This document shows positions 5,674 through 12,693 of a DNA stretch of 13,549 nt, one piece after another (position 1 is the first letter of the stretch; every line of letters begins with the position of its first letter). A program made the position numbers and the translations under genes. Under the pieces are notes generated by a model. The model did no database searches. It had not been told where the DNA came from and saw only the letters and a list, made by a program, of their open reading frames with translations. This DNA comes from Bacteroidota bacterium (GTDB lineage: Bacteria > Bacteroidota > Bacteroidia > 2-12-FULL-35-15): assembly GCA_026391935.1 (NCBI GenBank), contig JAPLDC010000438.1, positions 1 through 13,549 on the forward strand, read 5' to 3'.

Positions 5674-8052
5674 GTGAAAAAATCTCTTCTTTTATTCATC
5701 CTTCTCATTTGCATTTTTTCAGGCAAAGCACAAACCTATACACAAACAATAAGAGGAAAAGTTATTGATGCTGATTCAAAATCTATTTTGTTTGGCGCCA
5801 ATGTAATTCTATTAAATGGTGATAGTATTATTGGTTCTATCACCGACATGGATGGGAAATTCAGGTTGGATAAAATTCCTGTTGGACGAAGAACTATAAA
5901 AGTTACCTGTCTGGGTTACGAAGAAATTGTATTGAATAATATCATTCTTACGTCAGGAAAAGAAGTTGTCCTGACAATAGAACTACGCGAAAAAGTTTAT
6001 ACTTCGGGTGTTGTTGAAATAATTTCTGAGACAGACAAAACGAAAGCCAACAATGACATGGCAACGGTTTCCTCCCGAAATTTCCTTGCTGAAGAAACAA
6101 GCAGATATGCCGGAAGCAGAGGCGATCCAAGTAAGATGGTTGCGAACTACGCAGGTGTTTCTTCCGGCAATGACGCCCGTAATGATATCATTGTCCGTGG
6201 AAATTCTCCTCTTGGCGTTTTATGGCGAATGGAAGGAATTGACATCCCAAACCCGAATCATTTTTCGGCACAAGGCGCCACCGGTGGACCAATAAGTATG
6301 CTCAACAACAATATCTTAGGAAACTCCGATTTTTTAACCGGTGCTTTTCCTGCTGAATATGGAAATAAAACAGCTGCCGTTTTTGATATCAAATTACGTA
6401 ATGGAAACAATGAAAAAAATGAATATACAGGTAACTTGGGAATTAACGGAGTGGAAATAGGTGCCGAAGGGCCTATCTCCAAAAAGAACGGAAGCTCCTA
6501 TTTAATCAATTACCGTTATTCAACATTGGAAGTGTTCAACAAATTAGGCATTCGATTTGGAGTTTCTGCCAGTCCTCAATATCAGGATATTTCCTACAAA
6601 GTAAATGTGCCTACCACTAAAGTCGGTATTATCACGCTATGGGGAATCGGAGGAAAAAGTAAATTATCACTGTTGGATAGTGACCGTAAAGCTACGGACT
6701 GGTCGTATATCACCGGTGGACAAGACCTTGTTTTTGGAACAAGCATGGGTGCTACAGGAATTTCTCATTTGTATTTTTTTAATTCAAAGACTTCAGGGAA
6801 ATTATCGCTTTCCATTTCGGGTACCGACCTGAATGCATACATAGACACACTTTCTCCAGTCGATCATTCTTCATTTTTAACACGGAAAAACATATCAACG
6901 GAAACAAATTATATTGCTAATTATACAATTTCTGCAAAGATCAATGCAAAACATTTATTAAAATTTGGAGCCACCTACCAGTCTATTCATTTTAATGCTG
7001 AATCGTTTGACTATTCATCAAAGTATGAAAAATACATCTACAATTTAAATGTAAAAAAATCCATAGTGGATCTTGTACAAGGATTTTTTCACTGGCAATA
7101 CCGACCGACAGATAAAATAACAATAAACAGCGGAGTGCATTATCAAAAATTTTTATTGAACAACACCTGGGCACTTGAACCCCGTTTAGGGATTCGTTTT
7201 CAGCTGACGCAAAAACAAAATTTAAGTTTCGGATATGGTATGCACAGCCAGATGCAGCCAACTGTTTATTATTTTTACGAGACCTATACTCCTAGCACAG
7301 ACAGCTATTACAAAAGCAACCGCAATTTAGATCTATCAAAAAGTCAGCATTTTATTTTGGCCTACGATTATAATTTTGCAAAAGATTATCGCATAAAACT
7401 AGAAGGATATTATCAATACGTTTATAATATTCCTGTGCAAAAAAATTATCAATCTTCCTTTTCTATGATCAATGTTGGAAATGCTTTGGAGGGAATACCG
7501 CTTGTCGACACACTTGAAAACAAAGGAAATGGTGAGAATATCGGAATTGAATTCACCCTGGAAAAGTTTTTCAGCAACCATTTTTATTATCTGGTAACAG
7601 CGTCGCTTTATCAATCGAAATACAAAGGCAGCAATGGTATCGAACATCCTACAAGTTACGACGGAGGGTACGTGTTTAATGCTTTAGCAGGATATGAACT
7701 TACCTTAGGTAAAAATAAGAATAAGGCTTTGTCCTTGGATCTAAAATTCACTCAAGCTGGTGGAAACAGGTATACACCTATTGATTTGGAAAAATCAAAA
7801 CTTTATGGTGATGCCGTTTTAAAAAATGATGAAGCATTCTCGAAACAATTGAAGGATTATTCAAGGTTTGATGTTAAGTTGTCTTATAAAGGCAATCGTA
7901 AAAAAATATCACAAAGTATTTTCCTGGTGGTGGAAAATGTTTTTGACAATCAAAATATATTGAGAGAATCCTATAACAAGGAAACTCAAAGCATTCAGCA
8001 AGAATTTCAGCTGGGTTTATTTCCATATTTCGGTTATAAGATCGAGTTTTAA
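5674..8052 (+). CDS. TonB-dependent outer-membrane receptor with N-terminal carboxypeptidase-regulatory-like domain (first copy)
   Basis: Outer-membrane beta-barrel transporter of 792 residues that imports an unknown ligand using energy from TonB-ExbB-ExbD. The start is a GTG; upstream ATGs at 5646 and 5658 are out of frame, and the GTG gives a clean signal peptide (MKKSLLLFILLICIFSGKA, cleavage near residue 19). Residues 26-105 form the beta-sandwich regulatory-like domain usual in this phylum (RGKVIDADS, GANVILL, TDMDGKFRLDKIP). The plug domain follows at about 120-245, with NDIIVRGNSPLGVLWRMEGI (170-189), NHFSAQGATGGP and the conserved AFPAEYGNKTAAVFDIKLR. The rest alternates as barrel strands and ends in the aromatic residue typical of barrel proteins (GYKIEF). 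No SusD-like partner lies next to it, so it is not a standard Sus pair. Substrate cannot be read from the sequence. Confidence 0.9.
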   Translation: MKKSLLLFILLICIFSGKAQTYTQTIRGKVIDADSKSILFGANVILLNGDSIIGSITDMDGKFRLDKIPVGRRTIKVTCLGYEEIVLNNIILTSGKEVVLTIELREKVYTSGVVEIISETDKTKANNDMATVSSRNFLAEETSRYAGSRGDPSKMVANYAGVSSGNDARNDIIVRGNSPLGVLWRMEGIDIPNPNHFSAQGATGGPISMLNNNILGNSDFLTGAFPAEYGNKTAAVFDIKLRNGNNEKNEYTGNLGINGVEIGAEGPISKKNGSSYLINYRYSTLEVFNKLGIRFGVSASPQYQDISYKVNVPTTKVGIITLWGIGGKSKLSLLDSDRKATDWSYITGGQDLVFGTSMGATGISHLYFFNSKTSGKLSLSISGTDLNAYIDTLSPVDHSSFLTRKNISTETNYIANYTISAKINAKHLLKFGATYQSIHFNAESFDYSSKYEKYIYNLNVKKSIVDLVQGFFHWQYRPTDKITINSGVHYQKFLLNNTWALEPRLGIRFQLTQKQNLSFGYGMHSQMQPTVYYFYETYTPSTDSYYKSNRNLDLSKSQHFILAYDYNFAKDYRIKLEGYYQYVYNIPVQKNYQSSFSMINVGNALEGIPLVDTLENKGNGENIGIEFTLEKFFSNHFYYLVTASLYQSKYKGSNGIEHPTSYDGGYVFNALAGYELTLGKNKNKALSLDLKFTQAGGNRYTPIDLEKSKLYGDAVLKNDEAFSKQLKDYSRFDVKLSYKGNRKKISQSIFLVVENVFDNQNILRESYNKETQSIQQEFQLGLFPYFGYKIEF

Positions 8053-8064
8053 AAGATCTTAACC
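8032..8064 (+). repeat. Stem-loop spanning the stop codon of the first receptor gene
   Basis: GGTT (8032-8035) plus AAGATC (8038-8043) pairs with GATCTT (8055-8060) plus AACC (8061-8064), with a 2-nt bulge and an 11-nt loop that contains the stop codon (8050-8052). No T-run follows, so it is not a standard terminator. It may protect the 3' end or mark processing. Confidence 0.4.
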
Positions 8065-8129
8065 TTAGCCAGTTTCTGTACCGCTCCGTTTTAAGCAAAC
8101 TATTTACTAAAATCATATTTAGAACTACT

Positions 8130-8155
8130 CCCCCTTTGAAAAGGGGGCAAGGGGG
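8130..8155. repeat. CCCCCTT/AAGGGGG hairpin with an extra GGGGG block
   Basis: CCCCCTT (8130-8136) and AAGGGGG (8141-8147) form a 7-bp stem with loop TGAA; a third block GGGGG follows at 8151-8155. Its composition is unlike the AT-rich surroundings. From memory, elements of this pattern occur dispersed in intergenic regions of many Bacteroidota and other genomes; the copy number here cannot be seen from one window. It could also help end transcription of the upstream receptor gene. Confidence 0.6.
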
Positions 8156-8257
8156 ATTTCTTTCTGGAGAAAGATGTCGATCCGAATAATGAATATTTCA
8201 TTAGGATTCCTATATTTTTAATCGATCCACCTAAACATTTTCTTTTATATTTTCTTT

Positions 8258-8281
8258 TTACTTTTTGACAGCAAAAAGTAA
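8258..8281. repeat. Perfect 10-bp inverted repeat
   Basis: TTACTTTTTG (8258-8267) and CAAAAAGTAA (8272-8281) are exact reverse complements around ACAG. A run of A follows on the plus strand, and T-rich sequence lies on the other side. It may be part of a dispersed repeat element. As a terminator it would act on the minus strand, where no gene needs it. Confidence 0.55.
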
Positions 8282-8449
8282 TAAAAAACTATTTTTGTTT
8301 TAAAAGGAAATTTCTTCTTCTCTGCCGTTGCAGCATCAGTGAGACATTCGAAGTGCTGCCCGATTCCGTTCAAATGTTAAAATTTGAGGCAAAAACATGT
8401 CCGTTTTACCATTTACCCCTAAAAAACAACCGATTATCTCTAAGAATTA

Positions 8450-8475
8450 GCAACCTGGAAAATTGCCACGGTTGC
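8450..8475 (+). promoter_or_regulatory. Bulged inverted repeat upstream of the second receptor gene
   Basis: GCAACCTGG (8450-8458) pairs with CCA (8466-8468) and GGTTGC (8470-8475), with one bulged C and a 7-nt loop. It lies just upstream of the possible promoter at 8491 and overlaps the TTG that would be its -33 element. A regulator-binding site is possible but unproven. Confidence 0.35.
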
Positions 8476-8498
8476 CATGCAATAAATTATTACATTTA
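8472..8498 (+). promoter_or_regulatory. Possible promoter of the second receptor gene
   Basis: TTG (8472-8474), then 16 bp, then TACATTTA (8491-8498), which misses only the last base of TAnnTTTG. It would give a leader of about 40 nt before the ATG at 8543. Spacing is at the short end, so the call is tentative. Confidence 0.35.
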
Positions 8499-8542
8499 CA
8501 AACCTTAAAAAAATGACATTTTATTTCAAAACGCTATAAAAT

Positions 8543-10882
8543 ATGAGTTCCCTAAAAATTTCTCTCAAAAAAATATTTTTTGCATTCTTGCTCATCCTCA
8601 GTACCGCATCTTTCGCACAAGTTGGAACCATCAGAGGATTCGTTTACTTGAAAGATTCAGGGGAACCTGTTCTCTTTACAAACGTAATTTTAAAAGGAAC
8701 AACACATGGTAATGCAACCGATGTAAATGGCTACTTTTCTATTACTCAAATACCTCCCGGAACATATACATTAATGATCACGTCTTCCTTAGGTTACGAC
8801 AGTTTATTAGAAACTATTAACGTTAAAGCAGGAGATATTATCACCAAAAAACTTTATTTAACGACCTTAAATATTAAATTAAATGTTGTCGAAATCTCTG
8901 CTGAACAAGAGGCGAAACAATCCGAAACACGTGTATCCGTTAATAAAATAGACCCTATTTCCATAAAAAAACTTCCTTCTGTCGGAGGAGAACCCGATCT
9001 GGCTCAATATTTACAAGTATTACCGGGAGTCATATTTACCGGTGACCAAGGAGGACAGCTATATATCCGCGGCGGTTCACCGATTCAAAATAAAGTATTG
9101 TTGGATGGAATGATCGTTTATAATCCATTTCACTCGATCGGACTTTTCTCCGTTTTTGATGCCGATATCATTCGTAATGCCGATGTATACAGCGGAGGGT
9201 TTGGCGCAGAATATGGTGGAAGAATTTCATCTATTATGGATATTACAACAAGAGACGGAAACAAAAAAAGAGTCGCAGGTAAAGTTGCTGCTAGCCCGTT
9301 TGGCGCTAAAGTATTGGCAGAAGGGCCATTGATAAAATATAAAGAAGGAGGAAAAGCTACAGCATCCTTTATTATTTCTGCAAAAACATCCTATTTACCT
9401 ACTACTTCAAAATTATTATACAGCTATATCGATACAGCAGGATTACCTTTCAGCTTCAACGATTATTATGCAAAAGTTTCGTTCAATGCCAACAATGGCA
9501 GCAAGTTGAATTTATTTGGATTTAATTTTAATGACAAAGTTAAATACAAAGCCATACAGGATATGAACTGGGACTCCTATGGTGGTGGAGGAAATTTCTT
9601 GTTGGTGCCTCAAAATTCTCCAATACTTGTGACAGGGAATTTCGCGTATTCAGAATATAAGATCAAACTGGAACCGGAAGGAGAAGCTCCAAAAACAAGT
9701 GCTATCAAAGGATTTAATATGGGCGTTGGCTTCACCTATTTCACAGGAAAGAACGAGGTTAATTATGGATTGGAGGTATTAGGATTCAGAACAGATTTCG
9801 ACTTTTACAATTCTTTGAATCGCCATATATCACAAGCAGAAAGCACTACTGAAATCGGAGGATATGTAAAATACAAATACGTTTCTAAACACAAAAAACT
9901 TTTATTAGAGCCGAGTTTCAGAGCAATGTATTATGCTTCTCTAGCCAATTTTTCGCCGGAACCACGCATCAGTTTAAAATGGAATATTGTGCCTCGTGTT
10001 CGCTTTAAATTTGCAGCGGGTATGTATTCACAAAACTTAATTTCTGCCAACTCCGACAGAGATGTCGTGAATTTATTTTACGGCTTTTTATCAGGACCGG
10101 ATAACTTACCGGAACATTATACAGATGAAAATGGGAATGTAAAAGAAGTAAAACAAAAACTACAAAAGGCAAATCACTATGTTGCAGGATTTGAATTTGA
10201 CCTTGGGAAACATCTTGATCTGAATGTAGAGGCATACCGCAAAGACTTCAAGCAATTGACGAATATGAATACTAACAAAATATTTGATGACAATACTTCT
10301 ACTGCAAGTGTGCCAGATGTTTTGAAGAAAGATTTCATTATTGAAACAGGAAGAGCTCAGGGTATTGATTTTGTATTAAAATATGATTATAAACGTGTTT
10401 ATCTATGGTTCGTATATTCATTGGGATACGTTACTCGCTGGGATGGAATAGAAACATACCGTCCACACTTCGACAGAAGACATAATGCGAACATTGTTGC
10501 CTCATATATTTTCGGAAAAAACAGAAATTGGGAATTCGGCCTACGCTGGAACATTGGTTCAGGGTTTCCTTATAAACCAACCGGTGGTTTTTATGAAGAC
10601 CAAAACTTCACCAGTGGAATCAATACCAATTACGTAAGTAGCCAGGGTGACCTGAATTACTTCTTTTCAAAGGGTGAAGTGCATGAATTACCATGGTATC
10701 ACCGTATGGATGTTAACCTAAAACGAACCTTTCTTTTATTTGAAAATACAAAATTGGAAGCTGCAGTTGGAGCTACCAATGTGTATAACAGACAAAATGT
10801 ATTCTATTTCGATCGCGTTCGTTATAAACGTGTTGACCAATTGCCATTCTTGCCTTCGGCTAGTATTGTTATGACGTTTTAG
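8543..10882 (+). CDS. TonB-dependent outer-membrane receptor with N-terminal carboxypeptidase-regulatory-like domain (second copy)
   Basis: Outer-membrane TonB-dependent transporter of 779 residues. The ATG at 8543 gives a basic N-terminus and hydrophobic core (KKIFFAFLLILSTASFA, cleavage near residue 25 before QVG). The in-frame ATG at 8513 is cut off by a stop at 8537. Residues 28-108 are the regulatory-like beta-sandwich (IRGFVYLKDSGEPV, TNVILKGTTHG, TDVNGYFSITQIPPG). The plug (about 125-240) shows PDLAQYLQVLPGV (151-163), GGQLYIRGGSP (170-180), NKVLLDGMIVYNPFHSIG and the conserved VYSGGFGAEYGGRISSIMDI. The barrel ends in ...ASIVMTF with a terminal aromatic residue. It shares architecture with the receptor upstream, but the visible plug sequences differ strongly, so this is not a recent duplication. 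No SusD-like gene is adjacent. A terminator follows, so it is probably a single-gene unit. Ligand unknown. Confidence 0.92.
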   Translation: MSSLKISLKKIFFAFLLILSTASFAQVGTIRGFVYLKDSGEPVLFTNVILKGTTHGNATDVNGYFSITQIPPGTYTLMITSSLGYDSLLETINVKAGDIITKKLYLTTLNIKLNVVEISAEQEAKQSETRVSVNKIDPISIKKLPSVGGEPDLAQYLQVLPGVIFTGDQGGQLYIRGGSPIQNKVLLDGMIVYNPFHSIGLFSVFDADIIRNADVYSGGFGAEYGGRISSIMDITTRDGNKKRVAGKVAASPFGAKVLAEGPLIKYKEGGKATASFIISAKTSYLPTTSKLLYSYIDTAGLPFSFNDYYAKVSFNANNGSKLNLFGFNFNDKVKYKAIQDMNWDSYGGGGNFLLVPQNSPILVTGNFAYSEYKIKLEPEGEAPKTSAIKGFNMGVGFTYFTGKNEVNYGLEVLGFRTDFDFYNSLNRHISQAESTTEIGGYVKYKYVSKHKKLLLEPSFRAMYYASLANFSPEPRISLKWNIVPRVRFKFAAGMYSQNLISANSDRDVVNLFYGFLSGPDNLPEHYTDENGNVKEVKQKLQKANHYVAGFEFDLGKHLDLNVEAYRKDFKQLTNMNTNKIFDDNTSTASVPDVLKKDFIIETGRAQGIDFVLKYDYKRVYLWFVYSLGYVTRWDGIETYRPHFDRRHNANIVASYIFGKNRNWEFGLRWNIGSGFPYKPTGGFYEDQNFTSGINTNYVSSQGDLNYFFSKGEVHELPWYHRMDVNLKRTFLLFENTKLEAAVGATNVYNRQNVFYFDRVRYKRVDQLPFLPSASIVMTF

Positions 10883-10914
10883 TTATTTCCTATATTTATA
10901 CTTAATAATTTTAT

Positions 10915-10955
10915 AAGCTCCGTAAAGAAAATCTCTTTCGGAGTTTATTTTTTTT
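10915..10955 (+). terminator. Rho-independent terminator after the second receptor gene
   Basis: CTCCG (10918-10922) pairs with CGGAG (10939-10943), and AAAG (10924-10927) with CTTT (10935-10938), with a single bulged T and a 7-nt loop. AAG / TTT pairing extends the base. A T-rich tail runs from 10944 to 10955. It starts about 35 bp after the stop at 10882 and isolates pyrG from the receptor gene. Confidence 0.88.
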
Positions 10956-10998
10956 AAACAATTTATCAAAACAATTAAAGAACAGCAGAAATTATTCG

Positions 10999-11006
10999 TA
11001 ATTTTG
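10999..11006 (+). promoter_or_regulatory. Candidate -7 promoter element of pyrG
   Basis: TAATTTTG is a full match to TAnnTTTG, 50 bp before the ATG at 11057 and after the upstream terminator. No clear TTG is seen at -33. Predicted leader is about 45 nt. I see no C-run near the predicted start of the kind that controls pyrG by reiterative transcription in Gram-positive bacteria. Confidence 0.55.
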
Positions 11007-11056
11007 TACGACCTGCAAATTTCCTCTGGTCAGGGATTACCTGAAATTTATAGAAC

Positions 11057-12676
11057 ATGGCATTTTCAACTAAATACATATTTGTTACAGGAGGAGTAAC
11101 TTCATCATTAGGAAAAGGAATTCTTGCTGCCTCATTAGCAAAATTATTACAAGCCAGAGGATATACTGTCACTATCCAAAAATTAGACCCCTACATTAAC
11201 GTTGACCCCGGAACATTAAACCCATATGAACATGGTGAATGTTTTGTTACAGACGATGGTGCAGAAACCGACTTAGATCTTGGACATTACGAACGCTTTT
11301 TAAATGTTGCTACTTCACAAGCGAATAACGTTACAACAGGCCGTATCTACCAATCAGTAATTGAAAAAGAAAGACGCGGAGATTATTTAGGAAAAACTGT
11401 TCAGGTAATTCCTCATATTACCGATGAGATAAAAAACAGAATTAAACTGCTAGGAAAAACGGGTAAATATCAATTTGTGATCACCGAAATTGGTGGAACA
11501 GTTGGTGACATAGAGTCTTTACCTTACGTTGAATCTGTTCGTCAGTTAAAATGGGAATTAGGAAAAGATGCGATGGTTATCCATCTGACATTGATCCCTT
11601 ATTTATCTACTACCGGAGAATTAAAAACAAAACCTACGCAGCATTCCGTAAAATTATTACTTGAATATGGGGTTCAACCCGATGTTTTAGTTTGTCGTAC
11701 AGAACATGCTTTAAACAGAGAGATCAGAAATAAAATTGCTTTGTTCTGTAACGTTGCTCCAACAGCCGTTATAGAAGCACGTGATGCAAGTACAATCTAT
11801 GAAGTTCCTTTATTGATGGAAGAAGAACAGCTGGACATTGTTGTTCTGAATCACCTAAATTTACCTGTCACTGAAAATATGGACCTGGTAAAATGGAAAG
11901 AATTTTTATACAAATTAAAACATCCGAAGCATGAAATAAAAATCGGATTGGTTGGAAAATATGTTGAACTAAAAGACTCATACAAATCTATTTCTGAATC
12001 TTTCATTCATGCAGGCGCTACAAACGATTGTCAAGTTACTATCGAATGGATTCATTCAGAAAGTATCACCGATGAAAATGTGGAAGAAAAATTTGCTGGC
12101 TTGGGTGGCATTTTAGTAGCACCTGGATTTGGACAACGTGGCATCGAAGGAAAAATAACAGCTATAAAATATGCACGAGAGAATAGTGTTCCCTTTTTCG
12201 GAATATGTTTGGGAATGCAATGTGCGGTAATCGAATTTGCCCGCAACGTTTTAGGTTTTAAAGATGCTAATTCAACAGAGATGAATCCAGGAACTACAAA
12301 TCCTGTTATCAATCTGCTGGAATCACAAAAGAAGATCACTAAAAAAGGTGGTACAATGCGATTGGGCTCCTACCCTTGTAATGTTTCTGAAAATACAAAA
12401 GCCTGGGAGATTTATAAACACAAAGAGATTAGCGAACGGCATCGTCACCGCTATGAATTCAATAACGAATATTTACTGGATTTTGAAAAAGCAGGAATGA
12501 TCGCTTCCGGAATTAATCCTGAAGGCGGATTGGTAGAGATCGTTGAGATCAAAGACCACCCTTGGTTTGTAGGAGTACAGTTTCATCCCGAATATAAAAG
12601 TACAGTTGCAAACCCTCATCCATTATTTGTGCATTTTGTAAAAGCTGCAATCGAAATAAAAAAACTGGTTCATTAG
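11057..12676 (+). CDS. pyrG: CTP synthase (PyrG)
   Basis: Cytosolic enzyme that aminates UTP to CTP with glutamine and ATP, the last step of pyrimidine nucleotide synthesis. At 539 residues it is full length (E. coli has 545). The N-terminal synthase domain (about 1-270) opens with KYIFVTGGVTSSLGKG (6-21), holding the ATP-binding loop with K20, then KLDPYINVDPGT and NPYEHGECFVTDDGAETDLD. TEIGGTVGDIES (143-154) and the UTP/CTP-binding region SVKLLLEYGVQPDV are conserved. The class I glutamine amidotransferase domain (about 293-539) has GICLGMQ with nucleophile C384, plus H510 and E512 in VQFHPEY. RHRHRYEFNN (461-470) is also family-typical. All catalytic residues are present. The ATG at 11057 yields the family-standard N-terminus. 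A new start codon follows 17 bp after the stop with no terminator between, so the next frame may be cotranscribed. Confidence 0.97.
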   Translation: MAFSTKYIFVTGGVTSSLGKGILAASLAKLLQARGYTVTIQKLDPYINVDPGTLNPYEHGECFVTDDGAETDLDLGHYERFLNVATSQANNVTTGRIYQSVIEKERRGDYLGKTVQVIPHITDEIKNRIKLLGKTGKYQFVITEIGGTVGDIESLPYVESVRQLKWELGKDAMVIHLTLIPYLSTTGELKTKPTQHSVKLLLEYGVQPDVLVCRTEHALNREIRNKIALFCNVAPTAVIEARDASTIYEVPLLMEEEQLDIVVLNHLNLPVTENMDLVKWKEFLYKLKHPKHEIKIGLVGKYVELKDSYKSISESFIHAGATNDCQVTIEWIHSESITDENVEEKFAGLGGILVAPGFGQRGIEGKITAIKYARENSVPFFGICLGMQCAVIEFARNVLGFKDANSTEMNPGTTNPVINLLESQKKITKKGGTMRLGSYPCNVSENTKAWEIYKHKEISERHRHRYEFNNEYLLDFEKAGMIASGINPEGGLVEIVEIKDHPWFVGVQFHPEYKSTVANPHPLFVHFVKAAIEIKKLVH

Positions 12677-12693
12677 TTCCCGAACAATCCCAA

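Larger units (their letters stand above)
8053..8542. other. 490-bp non-coding gap between the two receptor genes, rich in small inverted repeats
   Basis: No frame of useful length or recognisable protein on either strand. It holds a G/C-block hairpin (8130-8155), an A/T palindrome (8258-8281), a weaker GCAGCA / TGCTGC pair (8330-8335 with 8354-8359), TCAAAT / ATTTGA (8370-8387) and a bulged stem (8450-8475) just before a possible promoter of the second receptor. The combination looks like dispersed intergenic repeat material plus a promoter region rather than a decayed gene. Confidence 0.7.

Noticed and set aside
8513..8539. ATG at 8513 as an alternative start of the second receptor
   Set aside because: In frame with 8543 but interrupted by a TAA at 8537-8539.
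8053..8542. Remnant of an insertion sequence or decayed gene between the receptors
   Set aside because: No transposase-like text in any frame, no paired terminal repeats bounding the gap and no target duplication that I can see.
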